Below, in pieces: positions 20,817 to 29,698 of a stretch of DNA of 64,000 nucleotides; positions within the stretch are counted from its first letter, which is position 1; every line of letters begins with the position of its first letter. Both the position numbers and the translations under genes were made by a program. Below the pieces are notes generated by a model. It made no database searches and was not told the origin of the DNA. It saw only the letters and a list, made by a program, of their open reading frames with translations. Source of the DNA: Maniola hyperantus (taxonomy: Eukaryota; Arthropoda; Insecta; Lepidoptera; Nymphalidae); the NCBI RefSeq assembly GCF_902806685.2, contig NC_048556.1, positions 11,866,734-11,930,733 on the forward strand, in the 5' to 3' direction.

Positions 20817-21167
20817 ATGTCGGCCGACACTTGTATAGTACTGTTTTCTCATTTGCGAGGAAACACAAAACAAATGAATTCAACAAAAACTCACAGTTGG
20901 CTAGTTTTTTTGAAACGGGAATTGGGAAGATGGGAGAACATACAGGAACTGGTCCGCTGTCTAACTTATGTTAGAGAGCAAAAAAGTCAGCATTATCATT
21001 TATCACCAAAAAGACAAGTTATTTCAAAGAGACAAAAATTATTATGTATGTACCATACTGAGTATTATGAAATAATACCAGAAATTAAATTTACAAACTG
21101 TATGAGTTTCATCAACGATTTTGATGAAACTCATACAGTTTGTAAATTTAATTTAGTAAGTAATTAA
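20817..21167 (+). other. Open reading frame of 116 codons, function unknown, doubtful gene
   Basis: ATG to TAA. It contains LKRELGRWENIQELVRCLTY, which looks protein-like, but the last third is made from both arms of a 34-bp perfect palindrome and the first ~20 codons overlap a repeated motif (cttg..ctc.tttgcgaggaaac, also at about 23995-24025). It could be a retrocopied or captured fragment inside a repeat. No family is assigned. Confidence 0.3.
21082..21154. repeat. Perfect inverted repeat, 34-bp arms, 5-bp loop
   Basis: 21082-21115 and 21121-21154 are exact reverse complements (AAATTAAATTTACAAACTGT...) separated by CGATT. Transcribed from either strand it would form a 34-bp hairpin. Confidence 0.95.
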
Positions 21168-22660
21168 GTTTAGTAGAAATTAAGGCATTGTTTCCTGTCC
21201 TATAGGTAATAAGAGATAATAGGTGTAATAAGTTGAAACTTAGTAACTTTTATACATTTAGCTAATAAGGAGATTTTGGGGCTCCCTTTTAGTTGTTATT
21301 GTAAACTAAATTTTATTAGAAACTTTTAATAGAAATATTTTCAGTTCTTTTTCTTTTAATCTCGAGTGTAGCTTCTTCAATACAAGTTGCACAAACTGAC
21401 ATATTGACTGACTGACAGATGTCGCAGAGAAATGCTATAAACCCCTATATGCTATAATGTCCCTAATTTAACCTAACTTAACATTTTGGTACTCAGATTT
21501 CGTTCTGAATCACATTCGATATAATCACAAAATCCCAGAAGTAGAAGAAGAGCCAAAATGTAAAGTTAGATTAGGTTACATTAGAACGTAAACAAGTAAG
21601 TGTAAACAACCTACGTGCACTTAGGTTCTGTTGGGTAATATTATCTGGAGTTTCACTATCTTATCATGGATATCACTACATTTGTTTAGTGAGATAGTCT
21701 AATTGATGTCGTTTTAACATTTCCCGGGGTTTCACCATATCCCTGAGGGATATGGCCAAATCCTGGTTACATACATTACAAGTTACAAACAACCTCGAAG
21801 TAGATTCCCACTAAACAATATTCGGAGTTTTATACACGCAAAGTCGGGTCGGGCTAGCTAGTCTGTCTGATAAACCGTCAACCCTGGGACAAATCCTAAA
21901 CAATTACAATAAAGCTGACAGATCTATGCCAACGTTAGTTCTTAACACAAAAAGTTACACTCGAGGTTCCAATAAAAATTTTTTTGTTTTCCTTTCTCAG
22001 TTTGTCTTTTTTAAGTTGTTGTTTTGTTGTTAGAGAAGTATTTTTTGTTACGCTACCATGTTTTTATTATTTGTGGAATTGATTTGGTGAACCAGTCCAC
22101 GTTTTGTAATATAAGTTGGAAGACAATTCATAGAAAACGATTATTGAACAGTTAATTGTATGTATGTGTAAATAAATTATTTGAATACATTTTGAATTTT
22201 ATTGTGAACCAGTACCACAGAGTACATTGAATATAAGACCAGTACCACCTGCCACCTGTTGGAGGGACTATAGGAGTGTGTATACACTATACAAGGTACC
22301 ACAAACTTAATTCGCTATAATCCGCCACAGACCCTTGAATGTGGAAATGATTAAATAAAACTTGAACAATAAAATCATGAAAACATTTATTTCATTTCAA
22401 AAATATTAATTTATCTACATAAAATAATTTAGCTTAAACTAAAAATAATTTCACATCATTAAAATGTTATTAATTCTAAGCAAATTTGTCATGGCTGCAC
22501 TAAAAACCACATAATAAATATTTGCCACAAAAAACTATATTCGAATGTTGTACCCAATAAATAAATAAATATAATTCAGGTACTGTATTAAAGTAGGTGT
22601 TTCATCTGATTTTTGTTCTGATAGACTAGAATACTCTATTATTCCAATTTTCCAATATAA
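21168..22660. other. Region between the convergent genes PCGF3 and ZAD-ZNF
   Basis: AT-rich DNA without a recognisable gene. A plus-strand AATAAA (22368) and a minus-strand AATAAA (22391-22386) lie 20 bp apart and could be the poly(A) signals of the two convergent genes if their 3' UTRs are long. This is inference. Confidence 0.35.
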
Positions 22661-22801
22661 TGCGTACAAAATGAGATCTGACATGATGATCTGTCATGTC
22701 AAAAGTAGGACTTTAGTTCGTATTTTAAAGGTGAACCGTGCTTTTGACATGACATTGACACAGAGTAAAAATGGCGAGTGAGTTCTCATTTTGTACGGAC
22801 T
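22661..22801. mobile_element. Palindromic MITE, family B copy 1
   Basis: Ends GCGTACAAAATGAGA and TCTCATTTTGTACGG are inverted. The core TGTCATGTCAAAAGTAGGAC ... AAAGGTGAACCGTGCTTTTGACATGACA is a second palindrome. Copy 2 is at 35890-36051. Confidence 0.7.
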
Positions 22802-23219
22802 AAATACATATTTTTCCATAGTACATCCATGTTTTTGTAGAGTAGAACTAAAATTCATCAATTTTTTATTATTAGTCCTTTCAACATCGAAAAGAAAGAA
22901 AAAGATGAAGATACTCTGAATTTAGTTTAGACATCAGAATCGACTCCACTGTCAATTTAACTGATTTGAAAAATTAAGATCCCTGTACATTAGTGGTGCA
23001 CTATTTTTAGTACGAAAATACTCTCACATACAAACGTTACCTTTAACTTAAAAAAATGAGTATTTGAGATTGCAGGTAACATCACAAATCACATAGCTTC
23101 TCTTGGAACACCTCAAAAGGAAAAAGGATCCCTTAAGGATCATTTTGTTTGCCCGTTTGTCTGTTGTCCTTTTTCTCAGGAGCGCATAGAGGTTCCTCTT
23201 TCCACTATTGCACAGATCA

Positions 23220-26200
23220 CTATGAGGCTTCAAACTTGACTCCGTCCGGGTATTTGTTGAACACAGTGGGCGTTCTATTGTCGTCGGGTAACACCAGGCG
23301 GTAGTGGTCTGAAGGAGGCAGCGGGACGTTGGGCTTGGCGTGGTCCTTTCGGAAGTGTCTGCTCAGATGGCTGGTTTGAGAAAATTTGCGCTCGCAGATC
23401 TTGCACTGGTACTTCTTCACTCCCGTGTGGACCTGACCAAGAACATTAAACGGTATATTACAATTCCGTGTGGACCTGACAAATTACATTAAACGGTACC
23501 TATATTACAATTCTGTGTGGACCTGACAAATAACATTAAACAGTATATTAATTTCAGTGTGGACCTGACAAATAAAGTTAAACGGTATATTAGTCTCGGT
23601 GTGGACTTGACGACCATTTTGTGACTTGGATGAGTCTAAGCCTCAACAATAGAAATTAAATACAATACATAGAGAGATATATGCTAGGGGTCAGAAAGTT
23701 ACCACTTTGTGTTGTTTGAGCGCGGAGGAGGTGTAGAAGGTCTTGCCACACTCGCACAGGTAGTCTCGTTGCCCCTTGTGCCTCTTCAGGTGCACGTTGT
23801 AGGAGCTGCACGTTACGAAGCCTCGGTGACATTCTTTGCAGTTGTATCTGCAACATCAATAGTGCATTACAGTCTAGGCCTGAAATAAAGCTATTACCGG
23901 CCGAGGAATATTGGAAGGCCGAGGCGAAGCCGAGAACTTTTCGAGTGATTTCTTTAAAAAACTAAACTAGGTCGGTAATTTGAATTTCGGCCGAGACTTG
24001 CGCTACTCCTATTTGCGAGGAAACAATAAAAAACTTAAACTTATATGCAAAGGTCATAAACTATACAGCCTGAAGCACACCAAATAAGTTAGAATATCCC
24101 CCTCCTCCACCACAGCCCCCCTACCAGCGCGCCTTGCAGCTCCGCGTCGCAAATAGAGGCTCATAGAAAAAGGACCCCGGATGAGTTCAAAACTAGTCGG
24201 GCATACTCCGACTTAGCACGTGAGTCTAGCCGTTAGATATTTATATTGTTTATAATGGACATGACAGTTTACCTGACTTCTTTATTGTGTATCCGGATGT
24301 GAATGGAGAGGTTCCCGGAGGTGGCGAAGGTCTTCTCGCACAGGTGGCACGAGTAGGGCTTCTCCCCGTTGTGAGTTCGTTGGTGGACTCGCAAGTCCGA
24401 CTTTATGGGGAACCCTGCACATTTAATAGATTCATTAAAAAAATATTATATTTTGTTCAAGATATATATATTTAGATGTATTGTAAAATGTGATATACCT
24501 TTCCCGCAGACCTGGCACAGGAAGGTCTTGTCCCCCTTGTGCCTCTTCATGTGTATGGACAGTTGCGTCTTTTGTAGATGTAGTGTAAAATGTGATATAC
24601 CTTTCCCGCAGACCTGGCACAGGAAGGTCTTGTCCCCCTTGTGCCTCTTCATGTGTATGGACAGTTGCGTCTTTTGTAGATGTAGTGTAAAATGTGATAT
24701 ACCTTTTCCGCAGACCTGGCACAGGAAGGTCTTATCCCCCTTGTGCCTCTTCATGTGTATGGACAGTTGCGTCTTTTGCACGAAGTCCTTGAAGCAAATC
24801 GTGCAACTGAACAACTTCTCCCCTGAAACAACCAACCAATTATATTATTTTTTTTTTCTCCAACTTGATCGGAATCGGCTACTACTACTGAAGAAAGGAT
24901 TTCATTACAAAGGACTGTTATTGGGACTTTGGTTTAAAAGGAATTTACTTTTATTTATCGTTTAGTTTAAAAGGACTCGGCTGGCGCCTCGGCCTTCCAA
25001 TAGTACTCGTCCAGTAATCGCTTTATTTCAGGCTTGGACTGTAATGTACTATTATTATAAAATAGGCTAGAACGATTTGTGGCGTGACGATCTCGGCTAG
25101 GTAAAATGACGTCACACAACGCAATTGTTGTGCGTTCAAATACTTAATAATTAATTTCTCAGTCATTTACTGATGGATTTGAAAAATGCTTTCACTGGTT
25201 TATTCGTTTTGATCTACATTTTAATTCCATTGCGATATCCATTAAATATCGTATTATCATCATGAAACTTCTCCATTAAATTTGTGGTTCCTTGTATACT
25301 TAAATAGAACTGGCGATGGGTTGGATGGATCCCTACGAGAGACCTATGTCCAGCAGTGGACGTGTATCGGTTGTTGATGATGATGAGCGTGTGGTCAACT
25401 TACCGGTGTGAACTCGGATGTGGTTGACGAGCCCCGCCCGCCGGCTGAACTGCTTGGAGCAGTACTCGCAGTGGTACGGCGTCTCACCCGAATGGACCCT
25501 CTTGTGCTGGAACAGAGCACTGTGACCCCTGCAAACAATTTTGAAAATTTTAGGGGTCATAAAATAAACCCTAGTATTCAGTGTTTTCAGAACAAAAACA
25601 GTGTAATAAATACCAAATGTTGGCCGCAATCAGACTTGCTAGCAAGTGATGTTGCAGCCTAAGGAGCTTGCCTAGAAGATGCCTCTACACTCTTGACTCG
25701 AAGGTACTCATAATCAAATTGCAGGGAATAACTGAGGCCGGAACGGTGTTCCATATCCTAGTGGTTCTAATTAGAAACGGAGAGGCAAATTGCTTTGTAT
25801 GTGTCTGTGGAATTTCCACTACGTACGGCTGCAGTCAAAAAAATTGGCAAAAAAATTGGCTTTCTCTGAAATATATCCTGTAAAATATTACTTGTACTTT
25901 GCAATTGTGTTTAATTGGAGTCAACCACGGTCACAGAAGCACTAACTTGAAGGTAGCGGGGCACTGGTCGCACTTGTAGGGGCGGCTGTCGGTGTGGCAG
26001 ATCTTGTGCGCCTTCAGGTTGCTCTTGGTGCTGATGATCTTGCCGCACACGTCGCACTGCGACGGCATCTTGCTGTCGGGCAGCTGGCATTCATCCAGCA
26101 CATATTGTGGAAGGGACTACAACAAAGCACTAACTTGAAGGTAGCGGGGCACTGGTCGCACTTGTAGGGGCGGCTGTCGGTGTGGCAGATCTTGTGCGCC

Positions 26201-29188
26201 TTCAGGTTGCTCTTGGTGCTGATGATCTTGCCGCACACGTCGCACTGCGACGGCATCTTGCTGTCGGGCAGCTGGCATTCATCCAGCACATATTGTGGAA
26301 GGGACTACAACAAAGCACTAACTTGAAGGTAGCGGGGCACTGCTCGCACTTGTAGGGGCGGCTGTCGGTGTGGCAGATCTTGTGCGCCTTCAGGTTGCTC
26401 TTGGTGCTGATGATCTTGCCGCACACGTCGCACTGCGACGGCATCTTGCTGTCAGGCAGCTGGCATTCATCCAGCACATATTCTGGAATGGAGGAATTTC
26501 TGTTTTTATAATAATTAAATATAAAATTAAAGTAAAATATAACAAAAACACGAATCATTATCATGATCATGAATATCTCAACAAATGGAAAAGTTGCGCT
26601 TGCGACAATAATTCCATTGCACGCGGCGCTCCAGCGTGTGACGTCACACTAGTCACGTGACGTCACACTAGTCACGTGACGTCACACTAGTCACGTGACG
26701 TCACACTAGTCACTACCTTCACGGCCGTCTCGCGGTTCGTAGTCGCTTAAAGTATTTGCCTCATTATAGAACAGCGCGAGCGCTCACATGCGACTTAGAA
26801 ACTATTGAGCGATTGAGTGATGACACTCGCCCAAGCATTGTGCGTTCAAATATGCACAATAATTAATTTAATTCTAACATCTTAGTTAAAATATTACCTT
26901 TTCTTCTCCTCCCCCTCTTCTTTGGCAGCCCGGGGCCCTCCCCATTGACAAGCACTACAAAAACATTTTTACATATTTTGATAAATGAACCACTATACAG
27001 CATGCTCGATAAATCATATAATATAGGTAACATGACAAAAATAATGTAGAGTAAAATGGTGCTAAAAATTCAGTTTCTGCTACTTGACAAATGTTCAAGA
27101 GGTTATTCTAATTCACAGAAGTTTTTTAAGTTAATTTTGGCAATCAGCTGTTTGCAGAGTTGGTACATTGGAGTTTCATCACCAAGCTCAAGGTGTATAT
27201 TTATTGGCAGGTACTGTATAGTTCTTTCTCATTGCGACAGGAGACCCGTCCTCAGTAGTTTGTGATGATGATGATGATGATGACTGTATAATACTCCTTA
27301 CCGTTAACATTTTTGTTTGATGTATTATGTTCACTTAGCAGATCATCAAACTCTTTCCCCGACTCCCACAACTTGTCATCTGTATTGCTGTTGTGATTTG
27401 ACTCTGAAACACAAAATGCCTTTAATGTATAGTACATTCTCTCTCCATAATTATAAATTTAGTGTTAAAGATGTTCTACTTAAAATTGACTATACTCTAG
27501 CCACAGAGAGAAGTTTGTACAGGGGTTTCTCTGTTACGTAATTCCATACAAATGACAAAGCTCAGTGGGTGGGAGTGGGTGACTCAGTGGGTGTTAACCA
27601 TTTTGGGTCGCCAACCAATCACATTCCATACAGGAGCCTTCAACTCTATCTAGTTGTTGTTACCACAGAGTTGCAAATAAACATGGAAATGTAAGTGGTG
27701 ATGGGCCTAGTGGTTAAATCGATAGGCTATTGTTCAATGGGTCCTGGGTTCAGTCCCATGCATGAAACTGTAACTGTTGAAGCAAAAAAATATCACATGT
27801 TAACAGTGTGAAGGAAAACATTGTTAGGGATCCTGCATGCCTGAGAGTTCTCCACAATTTTCTGGGGGTGAGTGAAGTCTGCCAATCCACACTTGACTTA
27901 AAATGTGGGTTGGCAGCTTTAATGGCAGACTCATTTGACAGTGGGCTGGTGATGAGTTGAGATGATGATGATGATGCTACAATGAATGAAATGAGATACA
28001 AAAACAAGGTAGCTTTTGTACAGTAATGCAAGTGTATATGATCATCAGACGTTAACCTGACAATGTTTTGTTGAGCTTGATTTCCCCGAGGGCCATGTTG
28101 TCATCGTCCGCATCCCAGCAGCCGTCCACGGCCTCACTGGCATTCTCCGGCTCTACAACATACACTCTATATAGCGAAATTGACGGGAACAGGTATTTTA
28201 TTATGTTATAGAGTTTTCATTAAATAAAAAGTAAGAGAAAACAATGTAATTTTATTAATAACTAGCTGATGCCCGCAACTTCGTACGCGTGGATTTAGGT
28301 TTTAAAACTCCCGTGGGAAGTCATCAATTTTCCCGGACAGACAGACACACTTTCGCATTTATAATATTAGTATGGATTTCATGTCATAAAGAAGGCATGG
28401 CAAAAGAGCAATGCTGAGTTTCTAATTGGTTCTTTTTAGTAGGAACCAACCAGTGGTAGATTCACTTGATGATTCAAACTTGTAAAGGTTTAGTAGAAGA
28501 AAAATCTTTGTTTCTATTTCTATCAAAATTGTAGTAACCTGATTTGACACCATCATCAAACACTTTGTTCTCCTTCAGCATCAGCTCCAGCTGCTGATCC
28601 AGCTCCTCGCTCTTCACCTCCACGCCCTCCCGCTCCGCTTTGGGTATGACAGTCTCTAGGTAATGCCGTAGCGTGTGATCACTTTCTGTGCATTGCACGT
28701 TGAATGCATAGCACCGCTTCAGTTGGCGGCTACAGTCTTTACAAATGAGACGCGGGAGCCCGTCTTCTTCTACAGGCTGGAAAAGTAAATGTATTTTAAG
28801 CAAGTGATAAATTCTCCGAAGATATGTAGATATCTAAACATAAGTTTTTATAAAAGCTCAAAGTAGGTATTGATACCATCTACTGTCCCCACCTTTAGGT
28901 TAACGATACGATACGCTTGTCCAACACAGCTTAAGTACAGTAGAAATGGTACAATTAATTCTAATCCTGAAACCTATCATTAAAGGTTGGTACCTAATTA
29001 GTAACTTCAATAAAATATTTCTTTAAAAGTAACAGCCACATTAACAAAAAAATACGCACCGTAAGCTGTGTACAATTTGATATCATCTCACAGTATAAAA
29101 TATTTCTTTTCACATAATAACTTGTATAAATATCGAAGGTTTGTTTTGATGATTCAAGACAGATTCTGCATATGATTTTGAAATCCAT
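23220..29188 (-). CDS. ZAD-domain C2H2 zinc-finger protein, 508 aa, nine fingers
   Basis: Eleven exons join in frame: 29188-29060, 28776-28539, 28152-28057, 27403-27302, 26954-26898, 26482-26323, 25528-25404, 24822-24703, 24414-24273, 23847-23703 and 23432-23220. Residues 1-80 form a ZAD (zinc-finger-associated domain) with CRIC near residue 7 and CKDC near residue 58, a dimerisation module typical of insect C2H2 transcription factors. An acidic linker follows, then a basic KKRGRRRK stretch (AT-hook-like or nuclear signal). Nine C2H2 units follow, from CDVCGKIISTKSNLKAH to CKICERKFSQTSHLSRH, several split by introns. Finger 8 has C-x-C (LCECGKTF) instead of C-x2-C. TGEKP-type linkers are partly kept (HSGETPY, HNGEKPY). 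Presumed sequence-specific nuclear DNA-binding protein; target unknown. Exons 6, 8 and the exon 11 acceptor are tandemly duplicated. It is divergent from PPME1. The orthologue is not identified because ZAD proteins evolve fast. Confidence 0.9.
23421..23620 (-). repeat. Tandem repeats carrying the ZNF exon 11 acceptor (about 4.4 copies)
   Basis: Units of about 42-47 bp (GTGTGGACCTGACAAATAAC ATTAAACGGTATATTA on the plus strand) start at the true acceptor. On the minus strand most copies reproduce ...TTTGTCAG then GTCCACAC, which is the real 3' splice site and the first codons of exon 11. The array therefore presents extra candidate acceptors upstream. Confidence 0.85.
23868..24060 (+). repeat. 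Repeat D fragment (ZNF intron 9)
   Basis: GCATTACAGTCTAGGCCTGA AATAAAGCTATTACCGGCCG ... GGAAGGCCGAGGCGAAGCCGAG. It is inverted relative to the fragment at 24960-25055. Related words occur at 20424-20465. Confidence 0.6.
24472..24777 (-). repeat. Tandem triplication over ZNF exon 8 / intron 8 (3 x 102 bp)
   Basis: Copies at 24676-24777 (true exon 8), 24574-24675 and 24472-24573 share an exact 102-bp period. Each holds part of the finger (QLSIHMKRHKGDKTFLCQVC) and a donor AAAG/GTATATC. 102 bp is 34 codons and the read-through frame is open. Donors at 24702, 24600 and 24498 all leave the same phase for exon 9. The two extra copies lack an acceptor AG. Confidence 0.92.
24960..25055 (-). repeat. 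Repeat D fragment, inverted (ZNF intron 7)
   Basis: The reverse complement reads CATTACAGTCCAAGCCTGAA ATAAAGCGATTACTGGACGAG ... GGAAGGCCGAGGCG, matching 23868-23940 over about 70 bp. The pair flanks exons 8 and 9 head to head. Confidence 0.6.
25310..25390 (+). mobile_element. RTE-type LINE 3' terminus
   Basis: CTACGAGAGACCTATGTCCA GCAGTGGACGTGTATCGGTT GTTGATGATGATGA, an isolated RTE 3' tail beside the ZNF exon 7 donor. Confidence 0.6.
25941..26490 (-). repeat. Tandem triplication of ZNF exon 6 (3 x 188 bp)
   Basis: Units 25941-26128, 26129-26316 and 26317-26490. The rightmost unit is the functional exon 6 (acceptor TTCCAG/AATATG). The other two read TTCCAC/AATATG, so the acceptor AG is lost. 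The two extra units are almost identical to each other and differ from the functional one at a few sites (GAG/GAC in CE/DQC; one synonymous change). 188 is not a multiple of 3, so read-through shifts frame to a stop. Entry from exon 5 at the nearby 'gttgtag' also meets a stop. Confidence 0.9.
26638..26713. promoter_or_regulatory. Composite CRE / E-box array (4 x 19 bp) in ZNF intron 5
   Basis: Four units of GTGACGTCACACTAGTCAC. Each contains the perfect CRE palindrome TGACGTCA, and each junction creates the E-box CACGTG (three in total). Known CRE-binding (bZIP) and bHLH factors use these words. That the array is an enhancer is inference. Confidence 0.6.
27686..27978 (+). mobile_element. SINE S1-related copy, diverged subfamily (ZNF intron 3)
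   Basis: GGTGATGGGCCTAGTGGTTA (A box), GGGTTCAGTCCCATGCATGA (B box), TGCATGCCTGAGAGTTCTCC body and GATGATGATGATGAT tail. The middle differs from the main S1 copies. Confidence 0.65.
28262..28378 (+). repeat. Repeat T, internally deleted copy (ZNF intron 2)
   Basis: CTAGCTGATGCCCGCAACTT ... TTTTCCCGGACAGACAGACA CACTTTCGCATTTATAATAT TAGTATGG. The central ~80 bp are missing. Confidence 0.75.
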
Positions 29189-29698
29189 GATTTGTATAGG
29201 CCACCGTAAGGTACCCTATATTCAATGTACTCTGTGCCGTAAGGTTTATGTAACAGCCCGTGTTATTGTTAACGCAGTAATTGTTAAAGTTAATTTGTAA
29301 AAAAATATTCTTAATTTCAATGTTATTTGATGGTTATCTTATCTTTTGTCTCTGATAGTATTGTGTTGTGACAGCACTGACAATGACATATTTTTGCTTT
29401 TTTTTGTATGGTATCCATTCCATGATCAAATCGATTACTTTTTTATAAAAGCAGGAATCGATCCTGGGAGGAGGAAGGTTAAAATCGTAAATTCCAGTTT
29501 TCTGCAGGTCGCATCACTACACCGTCAATAGCATTGACATCAATTTGACTGATGCTTTTTGACTTTGACATTGACATTTATTATAGAAAATGAATGTTGG
29601 CGACTTGGCGACGGGCGCGTTATTTTATTTTATATTTATCGTACCTAACTTTCTAAATAAACAAACGATTTTACTAAAGTATTACTGAAACATTAACG
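29189..29698. promoter_or_regulatory. Divergent promoter region of ZAD-ZNF (-) and PPME1 (+)
   Basis: 510 bp separate the two start codons, and no repeat I recognise lies between. Both transcripts must start here or in unseen 5' exons. I see no decisive core promoter element, so position is the evidence. Confidence 0.55.

Noticed and set aside
24405..24965. A 186-codon plus-strand ORF with repeats of CSVKCDIPFPQTWHRKVLSP
   Set aside because: It is the complement of the triplicated zinc-finger exon 8. The minus strand carries the C2H2 pattern and valid splice sites.
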